64,000 nt of DNA, taken from assembly GCF_900100845.1 (NCBI RefSeq), contig NZ_FNFP01000009.1:1-64000 (forward strand), in the 5' to 3' direction. The stretch is from Natronincola ferrireducens. GTDB lineage: Bacteria; Bacillota; Clostridia; Peptostreptococcales; Natronincolaceae. A program made the position numbers and the translations under genes. The notes beneath the pieces are model-generated. The model searched no databases. It worked only from the letters and a program-made list of their open reading frames with translations, and was not told the DNA's origin. This document shows positions 33,786-43,837 of the stretch, piece by piece (the first letter of the stretch is position 1; each line of letters opens with the position of its first letter).

Positions 33786-34760
33786 ATGTACAATCAAATT
33801 ATTAAAGATATACTAAGGGGATACGAAAGAAAAAGACAACAGAACCAAAGGCAACTGGAACGCCGTATAGAGGAAGTGTATCTCAAGGTTCCTGAAATCC
33901 AAACAGTAGATACTGAAATAAAAAAAACAGGGATTGCCTTATCCAAAGCATTAATTAATCATACCGAGAATCCTCAAGACCTATTGGCAACCTTTAAAAA
34001 TCGTTTGGATCAATTAAGGCAGGACAAAGCTATTCTTTTGACAGAAAACAATATCCCTTTAGAGTATTTAGAAGAACAGTATCATTGCACCTATTGTAAG
34101 GACACGGGCTTTCTACCTGCAGGAGAAAAATGTAGTTGTCTTAAACAACAACTTATTAACTACACCTATGCCATGTCCAATTTAACATCTATCTTACAAA
34201 AAGAAAATTTTCATAGTTTTAATATAGATTTGTTTAGTGATAAACCCTTTGATGGTCATGAGAAGACCCCCAGAGAAAATATGTTAGATATTTTGAATAT
34301 ATGTGAAGGCTTTGTCTTTAACTTTGATGGAAATCAGGAGGAGAATCTGCTATTCTTTGGAGCTACTGGTTTGGGAAAAACCTTCTTAGCCAATTGTATT
34401 GCTAAAGGTTTATTGGATAAGGGAAAGGTAGTAGTTTATCAAACAGCGTTTAAAATATTAGAAATCCTTCAAGATCTCCGATTCCATAATCCTCAAGACA
34501 AAGAAAAGGCTCAACTATTATTTGACGCCGAACTCCTTATCATAGACGACCTAGGAACAGAGATGACCAATACCTTTACCAACAGCGAACTCTTTAACAT
34601 CATTAATAGTCGTCTGTTGAGTAACAAAAAGACCATCATATCCACCAATCTAACCCCTGCAGATATAGGGGAACGCTATGATGACCGTATTTGCTCACGA
34701 CTTTTTTCAAAGTATACAGTTCTTAAATTTTATGGAAAAGATTTAAGGTGGGAAAAGTAG
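33786..34760 (+). CDS. dnaC: DnaC/DnaI-like helicase loader ATPase
   Basis: This 324-aa AAA+ protein has a helical N-terminus, a zinc-like cluster C101-x2-C104 and C116-x-C118 (CTYCKDTG, KCSC), Walker A GATGLGKT (192-199), Walker B ELLIIDDLGTE and a sensor in IISTNLTP. This is the DnaI/DnaC type that loads replicative helicase; IstB-like ATPases share the fold but lack the Cys cluster. It follows the DnaD-like gene directly. The symbol follows common clostridial annotation. Confidence 0.88.
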   Translation: MYNQIIKDILRGYERKRQQNQRQLERRIEEVYLKVPEIQTVDTEIKKTGIALSKALINHTENPQDLLATFKNRLDQLRQDKAILLTENNIPLEYLEEQYHCTYCKDTGFLPAGEKCSCLKQQLINYTYAMSNLTSILQKENFHSFNIDLFSDKPFDGHEKTPRENMLDILNICEGFVFNFDGNQEENLLFFGATGLGKTFLANCIAKGLLDKGKVVVYQTAFKILEILQDLRFHNPQDKEKAQLLFDAELLIIDDLGTEMTNTFTNSELFNIINSRLLSNKKTIISTNLTPADIGERYDDRICSRLFSKYTVLKFYGKDLRWEK

Positions 34761-34816
34761 ATGACTCTAATCCTTAATTTGGTATCATCTACTTTCTAGG
34801 AATGTAGGTAATAATA

Positions 34817-34855
34817 AAAAAGTCCTTATACTTTTTAGGTATAAGGACTTTTTTT
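34817..34855. terminator. Bidirectional terminator between helicase loader and tRNA genes
   Basis: GTCCTTATAC (34822-34831) and GTATAAGGAC (34839-34848) pair perfectly, flanked by A-run and T-run that extend the stem and give a U-tail in both directions. Confidence 0.88.
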
Positions 34856-34860
34856 ATTAT

Positions 34861-34935
34861 TGGTGACCCCTAGGGGAATCGAACCCCTGTTACCGCCGTG
34901 AAAGGGCGGTGTCTTAACCGCTTGACCAAGGGGCC
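34861..34935 (-). tRNA. tRNA-Glu (UUC)
   Basis: The minus strand folds as a complete 75-nt tRNA with encoded CCA. The acceptor is GGCCCCU/AGGGGUC, the anticodon loop CTTTCAC gives UUC (Glu), and the T-arm is GGTTCGAATCC. It lies 65 nt downstream of tRNA-Lys on the same strand. Confidence 0.96.
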
Positions 34936-35000
34936 AGGTTTTTCAGCAAAACCCAGTATCCTTCACCAAGCTCTGCCGAAATATTATTTAAAAATAAAAA

Positions 35001-35076
35001 TGGTGACCCATCCGCGACTCGAACGCGGGACACCCTGATTAAAAGTCAGGTGCTCTACCGACTGAGCTAATGGGTC
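35001..35076 (-). tRNA. tRNA-Lys (UUU)
   Basis: The minus strand gives a 76-nt tRNA with encoded CCA. The acceptor is GACCCAU/AUGGGUC, the anticodon loop CTTTTAA gives UUU (Lys), and the T-arm is GTTCGAGTC. It is probably co-transcribed with tRNA-Glu. Confidence 0.96.
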
Positions 35077-35176
35077 GTGTAACACTCACAGTTATATATA
35101 ATAATACAAAAAAGTAATTGTGTCAACACTTTTTGTCGAAAAAATAAATAGGTGTATTTTTCTATTATACACAAAA

Positions 35177-35217
35177 TACCCTACAGAGCAAATTTTTTTC
35201 CTTTCCTCTGTAGGGTA
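35177..35217 (-). terminator. Terminator after the DUF1858 gene
   Basis: TACCCTACAGAG (35177-35188) and CTCTGTAGGGTA (35206-35217) are perfect over 12 bp. On the minus strand TTTTGTG follows the stem. Confidence 0.75.
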
Positions 35218-35245
35218 CATTTTAACTCACCTAGATTTATTGTTT

Positions 35246-35449
35246 TTATTTTGATGCAAAATGCTTATTTAGGTCTTCTACAAGCTTACTTACGTCAATG
35301 CCATGTACTTTGCCTGCATCAGCGATACTCTCCATTGTGGCGCCAGGACAACCAAGGCAATGTAGACCATACTTCATAAAAATAGGAGCTACTTCACGGT
35401 CCTGCTGTAATACGTGCATAATCGTCATGTCTTCTGTAACTTTAAACAT
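35246..35449 (-). CDS. DUF1858 domain protein
   Basis: This 67-aa protein is a stand-alone DUF1858 domain, with family markers VTEDMTIMHVLQ, APIFMKYGLHCLGCPG and a C-terminal helix. The CLGC motif near the middle is typical and may bind metal or take part in redox. DUF1858 also forms the N-terminal part of iron-sulfur repair and hybrid-cluster-related proteins. It is monocistronic. Its function is unknown. Confidence 0.88.
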   Translation of the reverse strand: MFKVTEDMTIMHVLQQDREVAPIFMKYGLHCLGCPGATMESIADAGKVHGIDVSKLVEDLNKHFASK

Positions 35450-35612
35450 ATTTAATCCTCCTCAAATCCCCAGACTACGCATTAGAGCCTGTTGGGGAAA
35501 TTTATTAATATTGTTGTGCTTAAATTTTTTCTATACTTTATGTTACTTAATGTTACCATTTTTAATGGGTTTTATCAACTATATTATGGATTTCATGAAA
35601 ATATTTTAGCAC

Positions 35613-35684
35613 TTATGCACATATTCCCATTAATATGCACAGGTGTTCGGTGGATAGTGTGGATAAATATGTTATTTATCCAAA
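35613..35684. promoter_or_regulatory. Cluster of DnaA-box-like sequences
   Basis: Within 72 bp lie TTATGCACA (35613-35621), ATATGCACA (35633-35641), an exact TGTGGATAA (35658-35666) and TTATCCAAA (35676-35684), against the consensus TTATCCACA. The cluster is intergenic apart from its last site, about 28 kb from oriC and just past the GNAT gene. It could titrate DnaA. Confidence 0.55.
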
Positions 35685-36268
35685 AGATACATCTCCCTCG
35701 TAATATACATATTTTTAAATCTACTTAATAATATTGTACCCTCTTTTTTGAAAAAATCTCGATATTCTAGTAGTGCTTCTTCTTCAAAAACTGGTAACTC
35801 TTGATCTTCAAATTCATCATATATTATTTCTTTTACTTCAAATCCACAGTTTTTATAGCATTGTTGTGCCCTTTTGTTAAATAAAGCTACTTTTAAATTT
35901 AATTGTTTCATTTTCATAGATGTAAAATAATAGTCTAAAAAAATTTTTAGACTATCGGTGCCATAGCCTTTATTCACTTGTTCAGGGTCAAATACAATGC
36001 CTAATTCACTGGTTCTTTTAATCCACCCTATGTTTCTTAAAGCAATATATCCTACAAGGCTATCCTCTAAATTACAAACCCCAAAACATCTCTTTGTAAA
36101 GGATTTAGCTTTATTTCTATACCAGTAGTCCTTTTGTTTTTCTGTCATTTTGGGAAAGTTATAGCTATGAAATAAAGGATCCTTATGTTTCCCCCATAAT
36201 TCCATAGCATTTACTTGTTCTCTTTGAAGCTCTGTAATATAGGTTTTTTCCCCCCTAGCTATTATCAT
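35672..36268 (-). CDS. GNAT family N-acetyltransferase
   Basis: This 198-aa protein resembles RimJ/RimL-type GNATs. The acetyl-CoA binding part is ELGIVFDPEQVNKGYGTDSL (about 95-114), followed by KVALFNKRAQQCYKNCGFE. The substrate could be a protein N-terminus, an amino acid or an antibiotic; nothing in the sequence decides this. It is 21 bp downstream of dnaB on the same strand and may be co-transcribed. Confidence 0.85.
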   Translation of the reverse strand: MIIARGEKTYITELQREQVNAMELWGKHKDPLFHSYNFPKMTEKQKDYWYRNKAKSFTKRCFGVCNLEDSLVGYIALRNIGWIKRTSELGIVFDPEQVNKGYGTDSLKIFLDYYFTSMKMKQLNLKVALFNKRAQQCYKNCGFEVKEIIYDEFEDQELPVFEEEALLEYRDFFKKEGTILLSRFKNMYITREMYLLDK

Positions 36269-36289
36269 CTCCGACCTCCAAAACCCCCT

Positions 36290-37630
36290 TTATTCTGCCC
36301 TATATTTATCATAATCCAAAAACTTTTGAAAATCTCCAGCCCATAACAACTCAACAGACCCCGTCTCACCATGACGGTGCTTTGCTATTATGACCTCAGC
36401 TACATTTTTCTTATCACTATCCTCATGATAATATTCGTCCCGATACAAAAACATAACCAAGTCAGCATCCTGTTCAATAGCTCCAGATTCCCTTAAATCC
36501 GATAGGATAGGGCGATGATCTGCCCTCATTTCTGGTGCCCTTGAAAGCTGAGACAAAGCTATAACAGGGCAATTCAATTCCTTAGCCATGATTTTTAAAT
36601 TTCTCGATATAGCTGAAATTTCCTGTTGTCGATTTTCCGTTCTGCCGTCCCCCTGCATTAGCTGAAGATAATCCACCAATACTAGGTCTAGGCCTGACTC
36701 CATTTTCAAACGTCTACACTTAGAACGCATTTCCATAATACTAATCCCTGGTGTATCATCAAAATAAATATTAGATTGAGACAAGGGCAGCATAGCTGAT
36801 GCCAGTTTTGTCCATTCCTCTTCATTTAAATGACCACTTTGAATTTTATTTAAGCTTACCATTGATTCCGATGCCAACATCCTTAACATCAGCTGCTCCT
36901 TTGACATCTCCAAACTAAAGACAGCCACCGATGCTGAAGCTTTAATAGCAGCATTTTGTGCTAGATTTAAAGAAAAAGCCGATTTTCCCATAGCTGGTCT
37001 AGCTGCCACCAATATTAGGTCAGAATTATGGAATCCACTTAGTTTTTTGTCTAAGTCAATAAACCCAGTTGTTAGTCCTGTAATAGCTTTTTTGTGCTCG
37101 TAAAGCTCTTCAATTTTATCAAAGGTATCGGATAACACCTTTTTGATAGGTGTAAAACCCTCCTGATATCTATTTTGAGAAATATCATAAATACTTTTTT
37201 GTGCCATTTCTAATGCTTGGGGCACTTCTACATCACTATTAAAACTGAGTTGGATAATTTCTTCTGAAGATTTAATAAGTCTTCTTAAAGTAGCCTTTTC
37301 CTCGACAATATCTGCATAATATTTTACATTAGCGGTAATAGGTACACCCTCTGCCAAACTATTAATATATGGTATGCCTCCTATAGCGTCTAATGTATCT
37401 CTTTTTTTTAATTCTTCTGTTAGCGTAATCAAATCCACCGGTTCTTCTCTATTAAAAACATCAAAAACAGCTTCAAAGATTTCTTTATGGGCTTCCTTAT
37501 AAAAATCCTCAGCTTTAAGAATTTCAAACACTACAATAATGGATTCTTTATCCATTAACATAGCCCCTAGAACCGACTGCTCCGCCTCAATACTATGGGG
37601 CGGTACTTTAAATGTATTTATACCCTGCAT
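36290..37630 (-). CDS. dnaB: Replicative DNA helicase DnaB
   Basis: Hexameric 5'-3' helicase that unwinds DNA ahead of the fork. From the ATG at 37630, preceded by GGGAGG, it has 446 aa. The N-terminal DnaB_N domain (PPHSIEAEQSVLGAML) is followed by a RecA-like core with Walker A ARPAMGKSAF, Walker B LVLVDYLQLM and the arginine region of SRAPEMRADHRP. It lies 50 bp downstream of rplI, the order also seen in Bacillus (gdpP-rplI-dnaC). The helicase is called DnaC in Bacillus. Confidence 0.96.
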   Translation of the reverse strand: MQGINTFKVPPHSIEAEQSVLGAMLMDKESIIVVFEILKAEDFYKEAHKEIFEAVFDVFNREEPVDLITLTEELKKRDTLDAIGGIPYINSLAEGVPITANVKYYADIVEEKATLRRLIKSSEEIIQLSFNSDVEVPQALEMAQKSIYDISQNRYQEGFTPIKKVLSDTFDKIEELYEHKKAITGLTTGFIDLDKKLSGFHNSDLILVAARPAMGKSAFSLNLAQNAAIKASASVAVFSLEMSKEQLMLRMLASESMVSLNKIQSGHLNEEEWTKLASAMLPLSQSNIYFDDTPGISIMEMRSKCRRLKMESGLDLVLVDYLQLMQGDGRTENRQQEISAISRNLKIMAKELNCPVIALSQLSRAPEMRADHRPILSDLRESGAIEQDADLVMFLYRDEYYHEDSDKKNVAEVIIAKHRHGETGSVELLWAGDFQKFLDYDKYRAE

Positions 37631-37680
37631 TGTAATTCCTCCCAAATAAGGGCTGGGGCATAACCCCAACCCTTAAAGCT

Positions 37681-38127
37681 TTACTCTTCTGTAACATGAA
37701 CTTTTAGCTTAGCAACAACTCCTGGATATATCTTCACTTCTAAATATTTTACCCCCAGCTCACGAATGGGATCTGGTAATAGGATTTTTTTCTTATCCAA
37801 TTTTATGCTATGTTTTTTTTCTACTAGCTCACTAATTTCCTTTGAAGTTACTGAACCAAACAGTCTTCCCCCTTCTCCTGCCTTTGCTTTTATTTCTATT
37901 GTAAGCTTTTCAATTTTTTCTGCTAATTTTTTTGCTTCATCCAGTTCCTGCTGTTTTTTCATCTTTTGGACTTTGTTTTGTTGTTCCAATGTTTTTACAT
38001 TTCCAGAGGTAGCCTCTACCGCTAAGTTTTTTGGTAATAAAAAGTTTCGTGCATAACCATCACTAACGTTTACTACATCACCTTTTTTACCTTGTCCTTT
38101 TACGTCTTGTAGTAAAATAACCTTCAT
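37681..38127 (-). CDS. rplI: 50S ribosomal protein L9
   Basis: This 148-aa L9 has the rRNA-binding N-terminal domain ([20 protein letters not shown], then [13 protein letters not shown]), a long connecting helix and a C-terminal domain. It overlaps the gdpP-rplI-dnaB arrangement conserved in Firmicutes, starting 1 bp after gdpP ends. Confidence 0.97.
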   Translation of the reverse strand: MKVILLQDVKGQGKKGDVVNVSDGYARNFLLPKNLAVEATSGNVKTLEQQNKVQKMKKQQELDEAKKLAEKIEKLTIEIKAKAGEGGRLFGSVTSKEISELVEKKHSIKLDKKKILLPDPIRELGVKYLEVKIYPGVVAKLKVHVTEE

Positions 38128-38128
38128 G

Positions 38129-40129
38129 TTATTCTTCCCCCTCGTTAAAATATTCTTCTATGGCATTTTGTAATTTTTCCTTTGCTTCCTCCATGGTAAC
38201 TCCCTCCAATTGGGCTCCTGCTACAGTTAAGTGGCCTCCGCCCCCTAACTTCTCTAAAATTACCTGTACATTAATGTCCCCCATGGATCTACCACTTATA
38301 ACTATCATTGTATCATCTTTTTCTCCTAAAACAAAGGAGGCTCTTATTCCTTTTACGTTCAATAGCTCATCGGCAGCTTGGGCGGCTATCAGTTGAGAGG
38401 CTTCTGTTTTTTCTTCACAGGTTGATAAGGCAACGGCATCTCCAATAATGGTGGCCCGCTTTACCACCTCTGCCTTAGCGACAATAGCCTCTAAGTCATC
38501 CTGAAAAAGCTGCTTTACTGAAGTAGTATCGGCACCAGCCCTTCTTAATAGAGCAGCTGCTTCAAAGGTTCTTACCCCTGTTTTAAAGGTGAAGTTCTTG
38601 GTATCTACAGCAATCCCTGCCAATAAAGCCTCTGCCTCCACTAACTCTATATTAACTTTTTCCTCCATATAAAATAAGATTTCTGTTACTAGCTCACTGG
38701 TAGAGGAAACATAGGTTTCATGATAGCTTAATACAGTATTCTCAATAAAGTCTGTGCCTTTTCTATGATGATCTATCACCACCACTTTATCTGTTTGATT
38801 TAAAAGCTCTGGACATTCCGTGAAACTAGGACGATGGGTATCTACCACCACTAATAGAGAGTGACTATCCAGCCTTAACTTTGCATCTTCACAGGTAATG
38901 ATATTTTTCTTATATTCTTCTTTTTGCAGTATTTTATCTAGGAGACAACCTATAGCAGGATTATATCCATTTAGTACAATATAGGCTTCCTTCCCTCTGT
39001 TTTTAGTAGCTCGATAAATACCTAAAGCAGATCCTAGAGCATCTAAGTCAGCATATTTGTGACCCATTACAAAAACATTGTCACATTGATCTATTAACTG
39101 TCTAAGGGCATAGGCAATTACCCTGGACTTTACCTTAGTACGTTTCTCTACAGCCTTTGTCTTTCCGCCATAAAAACTAATTTTATCATTTTTCTTGACG
39201 GTTGTTTGATCCCCACCACGTCCTAGGGACAAGTCCTTGGCGGCATTGGCAAATTCAAAACTTTCTAAAGGTGTTTTCCCATCTGTACCAATACCTATAC
39301 TTAAAGTAATAGGCATTTTATTCCCTACACTAATTTCCCTGATTTCATCTAAAATATCAAATCTTTTTACTTCCAGCTTTTCTAGGTCCTCCTTTTGAAA
39401 AGCCGCAATAAACTTATCGTTGGCATATTTTCTAATAAAACCATTGGTTCTATTGGCCCATAGGTTTAGCTTATGATCAATTTCTGCTATTACTAAAGGC
39501 TTTATGGCATCTTCAGTACTCTGCATTACTTCATCAAAATTATCAATTTGCACGAGAGAAACCACTAATTTTTCTTTGTTATACTTTTTCTTGAGGTTTT
39601 CATAGTTTGTATCCTCAATCCAATAAAGCATAATAATATAATTGGATTCGTGTTTCTTAGCTGTCTTAATGACGTTATATAATATCTTAAAGCTTCTATT
39701 GTTGACGGTGGCCTTTTTAATACCTTCTTCCTTCTCATTTAAAATACTTTGGAGTTCAAAAGTCGGAAGTATATCTTCCAGGTTCTTATCAAGATAGTCT
39801 TGCTTTCCCATTACCTCCAAAAACTTAGAATTATACCATTTAATCGTTCCATCTATTTCTACCATCGTCAGTGGTATTGGCATGTTTAGTATAGATTGCT
39901 TTGTAGCGGAATCAATATCATAGGATAAACCTTCTATGTATCTAGTCCATTCCTGCCTTCGAATATTGGTGGTCTTCAAATTATAGTAAATTAAATAGGT
40001 CAGCACAAAAATTCCTATTACACCAATGACTAAGTTGTAAAAGGAAATGACTGCAATTAATATTGCTATAATAAAAATATATATTCGTGTGTCCGGCACC
40101 AACATCTTAAAAAACCTTGAACTTCTCAT
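38129..40129 (-). CDS. gdpP: Cyclic-di-AMP phosphodiesterase GdpP
   Basis: GdpP hydrolyses c-di-AMP. The 666-aa protein has two N-terminal membrane segments (about 12-55), a PAS domain (about 75-170), a degenerate GGDEF domain (about 175-305) and DHH/DHHA1 domains (about 340-660). Mn-site motifs are [31 protein letters not shown] and the C-terminal [12 protein letters not shown]. It heads gdpP-rplI-dnaB and follows yybS by 33 bp, as in Bacillus. Confidence 0.95.
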   Translation of the reverse strand: MRSSRFFKMLVPDTRIYIFIIAILIAVISFYNLVIGVIGIFVLTYLIYYNLKTTNIRRQEWTRYIEGLSYDIDSATKQSILNMPIPLTMVEIDGTIKWYNSKFLEVMGKQDYLDKNLEDILPTFELQSILNEKEEGIKKATVNNRSFKILYNVIKTAKKHESNYIIMLYWIEDTNYENLKKKYNKEKLVVSLVQIDNFDEVMQSTEDAIKPLVIAEIDHKLNLWANRTNGFIRKYANDKFIAAFQKEDLEKLEVKRFDILDEIREISVGNKMPITLSIGIGTDGKTPLESFEFANAAKDLSLGRGGDQTTVKKNDKISFYGGKTKAVEKRTKVKSRVIAYALRQLIDQCDNVFVMGHKYADLDALGSALGIYRATKNRGKEAYIVLNGYNPAIGCLLDKILQKEEYKKNIITCEDAKLRLDSHSLLVVVDTHRPSFTECPELLNQTDKVVVIDHHRKGTDFIENTVLSYHETYVSSTSELVTEILFYMEEKVNIELVEAEALLAGIAVDTKNFTFKTGVRTFEAAALLRRAGADTTSVKQLFQDDLEAIVAKAEVVKRATIIGDAVALSTCEEKTEASQLIAAQAADELLNVKGIRASFVLGEKDDTMIVISGRSMGDINVQVILEKLGGGGHLTVAGAQLEGVTMEEAKEKLQNAIEEYFNEGEE

Positions 40130-40162
40130 GTATGTTTGCCTCCCACAAAATCAAATTCAATA

Positions 40163-41116
40163 TTATTCTTTTTTCTTTCCTCGCCTTAGGTCTATTACAG
40201 TATCTAACAAACCTAAAAGGGAGACTAATGTCATTAAAGGACTTACTAGTATAAGCAGAGCTAATATAATAAACCTTATTGCTTTAGGAAGTTTTGTCCT
40301 TTTTAACAAATATCCTATAAAGGTTATACCCTGTAAAAAGAATAAAACACTAAAAATAATCGTCACGTTAGCAATTAAGCTAATGTGTTGTATCCCCTCT
40401 ATGTATCTTGTTGATAAAGATAAAACAAAAATGATAAAGGACCCTAAAACAATATTGTTTGGTAGTTTAAAATCACTAAATTCACTGAGCCGTTGATCCA
40501 TTAGTTTAAACCTGTTGATAGCTAATGTGGCTAAATAATAATTGATAAATGTTCCTATCATAGATTGAATAATAATTAAGGCTGGTAAAATCATCATCAT
40601 ATAGTTTAGTGCTTCCTTAACATCTACTGGATCTAGATTAACTGTCTTCAGCATCTCTACCTGATGATCTAAAGCAGCAGTTATCATAAGGGCAATTTCA
40701 TCAATGATATGAATACCACTGATAATGGAAATTAATTGCAATATAAAAAATATAGAAAGTACAGAGGCTGCTGTACCTAAGCCAATGACCTCATAGGGCT
40801 GTTTTTTTCTTTTTGTGTAATAACCCATTACAACCGAAATTGGTCCAAAAACAATAAATACAAAAGCCGTGTAGAGTATTCCTGTTAGAAACCCTATCAA
40901 TAAACTTACAATGATGAAGGACAAGATGGTATACCTTGTGCCATGGCGTACTGATAAAATGATGAAGGGTACAGGTAATAACATAAGTAAAATCGATAGA
41001 GCTGGTATATATAATGTGCTAACTACAAATAACGAGGTAATGGATGCCATCAGTGCCGATTCAATTAACGCCTTTTTGTTGCTGTAAAAATTCACCTCAA
41101 AATCACTCCTGTCCAA
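40163..41116 (-). CDS. yybS: YybS family DUF2232 membrane protein
   Basis: This 317-aa protein has about eight membrane segments and the DUF2232 pattern. The gene order yybS-gdpP-rplI-dnaB is the one seen in Bacillus. Function is not established. It begins immediately after the MazG-like gene, so the genes from 41446 down to dnaB probably form one transcript. Confidence 0.85.
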   Translation of the reverse strand: MDRSDFEVNFYSNKKALIESALMASITSLFVVSTLYIPALSILLMLLPVPFIILSVRHGTRYTILSFIIVSLLIGFLTGILYTAFVFIVFGPISVVMGYYTKRKKQPYEVIGLGTAASVLSIFFILQLISIISGIHIIDEIALMITAALDHQVEMLKTVNLDPVDVKEALNYMMMILPALIIIQSMIGTFINYYLATLAINRFKLMDQRLSEFSDFKLPNNIVLGSFIIFVLSLSTRYIEGIQHISLIANVTIIFSVLFFLQGITFIGYLLKRTKLPKAIRFIILALLILVSPLMTLVSLLGLLDTVIDLRRGKKKE

Positions 41117-41446
41117 CTATTTCCCATGATTATTTAGATGCTCGTTAAGACTAGATAAATCTCCGTACCACTTTTCTAAATGGTGCTCCTCTAAAATACT
41201 GGTTTTTATTTTCTCTTCTAATTTTCTATCTAAGGTGCTATAATCAAAACCTAGTCTTTTACCTAAAGTATAGGTGACTAAAAGAATGTTTACTAAACAC
41301 TCTAGTACTAATTCTTGACTGTTTTTCAATCCCTTTACCATTGTTTCAAATAATAATGCTATTGTATTTAAAAGTTCACATTTTAAAAATTCCACCATTT
41401 TAAGGTTTTTTCCTATATCTTTATTGTTTTTATTCCCTTCAAACAT
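41117..41446 (-). CDS. MazG-like family protein
   Basis: This 109-aa all-helical protein resembles the MazG-like/NTP-PPase family found in clostridia just upstream of yybS (KCELLNTIALLFETMVKG, VLECLVNILLVTYTLGKRLG). The usual EExxE...ExxD acidic set of active pyrophosphatases is incomplete here, so activity is uncertain. It is the first gene of the yybS-gdpP-rplI-dnaB run. Confidence 0.7.
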   Translation of the reverse strand: MFEGNKNNKDIGKNLKMVEFLKCELLNTIALLFETMVKGLKNSQELVLECLVNILLVTYTLGKRLGFDYSTLDRKLEEKIKTSILEEHHLEKWYGDLSSLNEHLNNHGK

Positions 41447-41587
41447 ATTGCAACCCCCTTGTAATAACCCTTTCCTGTGTTACTTAATACTAAAACCCTG
41501 CGGACTTTAAAAAAATTTGTATATAGAAGTATTCTATTTTTATATAGGTTTTCCTCTGTTATGTACTATTAATCCTATTAAAAAAAG

Positions 41588-41614
41588 AAGCACTCGAGTA
41601 GTAATTCGATGCTT
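41588..41614 (-). terminator. Terminator of the FUSC transporter gene
   Basis: On the minus strand AAGCA-TCGA and TCGA-TGCTT pair with a one-base bulge, followed by CTTTTTT. It overlaps the stop codon of the upstream gene. Confidence 0.65.
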
Positions 41615-42644
41615 AGCAACAGATGATCATATTAAACTTTAATAAAGCTTCTTCAAGGTTATATAAAAAAACCAGCATTTTTACTACTTCATCCGTTGGA
41701 TAATTATTGATGTCTTTATAATTGTTTAAATGTACCTTTGTCTTTTTTATATGTTGAATAATAGGCTTTAGGTTGTCAGGATCTTTATCATTACCATTAT
41801 GGATAAATCCTATTTGCTTTTCTTTTTCATAAAATTTCTTCAGTGAGGATTTTATGTTATCTATATCCTCCTTTACAATATTAACAATATCTTCATGAAT
41901 GCCTTTTTCTAAAATGTTTTGTATGTTTTGAAGATGTTGAAAAACTTCCTTTTCTAAATTGATGATTATCAGCATTTCTTTATGCTTTATTCCACAATAG
42001 ATCTTCATCTTTTCTTCTTTTTTTTGGAGTTCCAAAAGTTTTTCAGATGTTTTAAGTTCCTTTTCTATTCCCTGGATTTGTTCCTCTAGCAATTCTAGGT
42101 TTTCTTCTTCTTTTAAAAGAAGTTCTAATGCTTTTATGTTGTATTTTAATGTGTTTTTAGAAATCTGCTTAATTTCATCAATAACCTTCCCATCATAGGC
42201 AGGAGGATATACTGTATAGTTAATAATTACTCCAATAATAATTCCTATAGAGGTATCCAGTAGTCTGTGGAGGGCGTTACTTATATGGTCCCCTTCAATA
42301 TTTAGAAAAATTCCTACGAAAACAACTCCCGCTATAGCTATAGATTCCCCCCAATTCAACCTATTCATAATTAAAATAAGAACAATGATTCCAAACCCTG
42401 CCAATAAAGGGTTTGCAGGTGCTATGCCAACAAAAATTGCACCTACAACAGCTCCAATAACCGTCCCCAGCATACGATTTATACCAGTAACCCAAGAATC
42501 CGATACAGTAGGCTGCATAACAATTATCGCTGCTACAGCTGCATAAAAAGGATTGTCTATTCCTAGTAAGTTAGAAACGAACAATGACAGTGTAACAGCA
42601 ATACCGGTCTTTATGGTCCTAAGACCAATTTTCATATTTCTCAC
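41613..42644 (-). CDS. FUSC/aromatic acid exporter family protein
   Basis: This 343-aa protein has an N-terminal membrane half (about 1-150, five to six segments: GTVIGAVVGAIFVGIAPANP, GIVLILIM-like stretches) and a long cytoplasmic, coiled-coil-rich C-terminal half (about 170-340). This is the ArAE/YqjA-like layout. Members export aromatic acids or related weak acids, but the substrate here is unknown. It is monocistronic, with its own terminator. Confidence 0.85.
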   Translation of the reverse strand: MRNMKIGLRTIKTGIAVTLSLFVSNLLGIDNPFYAAVAAIIVMQPTVSDSWVTGINRMLGTVIGAVVGAIFVGIAPANPLLAGFGIIVLILIMNRLNWGESIAIAGVVFVGIFLNIEGDHISNALHRLLDTSIGIIIGVIINYTVYPPAYDGKVIDEIKQISKNTLKYNIKALELLLKEEENLELLEEQIQGIEKELKTSEKLLELQKKEEKMKIYCGIKHKEMLIIINLEKEVFQHLQNIQNILEKGIHEDIVNIVKEDIDNIKSSLKKFYEKEKQIGFIHNGNDKDPDNLKPIIQHIKKTKVHLNNYKDINNYPTDEVVKMLVFLYNLEEALLKFNMIICC

Positions 42645-42759
42645 CTTTCTTCTTATAACACTCTTTAGTATTTTAGCATTTTAGTATTTTGTTTCCTTAA
42701 TATTATATACTATTTTTCAAAACAAACAAAGGTATACTTTATTAGATCAAAATTTTTTA

Positions 42760-43026
42760 TTATAAAACATATTGTAGTAAAAGCAATAACACTACACCTG
42801 GTACACCTAAAAAACCTGCAATCAATGCATTAATTGGATTAATAACAATTGTTATACCCCAAATACCTCCTATTAAGTTTACTAATAGAAGCATAATACC
42901 CCCTATAACGCCATTCCAGATTAACCTTATAATAAACTTGATGGGTATTAGCAAAATCCACCCCACCACGTATAAAAGTATTAACCCAAAGGCATAGGCC
43001 AATATAATACTAAATTCAAACCCCAT
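42760..43026 (-). CDS. bofA: BofA family protein (pro-sigma-K processing inhibitor)
   Basis: From the ATG at 43026 (AGGTGG upstream) this is an 88-aa membrane protein with about three hydrophobic segments and the C-terminal motif NPINALIAGFLGVPGVVLLLLL, characteristic of BofA. In Bacillus, BofA inhibits the SpoIVFB protease in the mother cell until the sigma-K checkpoint. The gene order dnaX-ybaB-recR-yaaL-bofA matches Bacillus. A GTG four codons upstream is an alternative start. Confidence 0.88.
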   Translation of the reverse strand: MGFEFSIILAYAFGLILLYVVGWILLIPIKFIIRLIWNGVIGGIMLLLVNLIGGIWGITIVINPINALIAGFLGVPGVVLLLLLQYVL

Positions 43027-43256
43027 AGCGCTTCCCACCTTTATTAATATTGATATGATCTTCCACCTTATATGTTACCCTAAATATCCTATAAAATCAC
43101 TATTTAAATCTTTAAGTTCATATTCATAATTTTAGGATAGTCTGTTTGAATTATACCAAATATATACAAAATTTATTTTACTCTAGAAACTAAAAATTCC
43201 TCTTAAGGTATAGATTTTTATCGTTATATGAGTCTTGCTCTTTCAACAAATAATAA

Positions 43257-43287
43257 ATGGAGTAGCAATATATACTACTCCTTACAT
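43257..43287 (-). terminator. Hairpin downstream of yaaL
   Basis: GGAGTAG (43259-43265) and CTACTCC (43275-43281) form a 7-bp stem. On the minus strand ATTTATTATTTG follows. It lies in the 285-bp gap between yaaL and bofA, in which I see no other element. Confidence 0.55.
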
Positions 43288-43323
43288 TATATAAAATCTT
43301 AATAAAAAATATGACGAGCTTTC

Positions 43324-43632
43324 CTAATAGAAGTTTGTTTTAATCCCCATTTCCTTGGCTCTTTTTAAAAGATAGATGTATTTGGCTCTTGTTGCCTCTA
43401 CATTATAAATAGCGTAATCTATTAGATCTGGGTCCGATACACTATGAAAGGTTTTTTCAGCACCTTCCCATTCTTCTCTTGCCCTTTTGATAATTTCCAC
43501 AAATTCTTGATTCTCATCTTTTTCAGGTTCCTGGAAATGCTGTATTTTATTATATAAGCTATTCAAAGTATTGGTTATGCCTTCGAAGGCTTTTTCTTTT
43601 TTTTCCAATTGTTTTTCTTCCTTCATTATCAT
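43324..43632 (-). CDS. yaaL: YaaL-like DUF2508 family protein
   Basis: This 102-aa soluble, helical, charged protein has the DUF2508 ending (VSDPDLIDYAIYNVEATRAK, then YLLKRAKEMG). It sits between recR and bofA, exactly where yaaL lies in Bacillus. Function is unknown. GGGGGG precedes the ATG region. Confidence 0.82.
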   Translation of the reverse strand: MIMKEEKQLEKKEKAFEGITNTLNSLYNKIQHFQEPEKDENQEFVEIIKRAREEWEGAEKTFHSVSDPDLIDYAIYNVEATRAKYIYLLKRAKEMGIKTNFY

Positions 43633-43837
43633 GACCCCCCTCCCACCTTATTATTTATCTGTTATATTATCCATTTTTTTCATATTTATACCTTCTTCTT
43701 ATGAAATCTGGTTTATTCTCTCTTTAAAACTATCCTATGCTTTTTAAAGAAAGGTGATACCTTGTATCCACCAAAAATCAACAAAAAATAAAAAACAGAC
43801 TTACTGTTAGGCTTAAGTCCTTAGAGAAAAAACAAGC

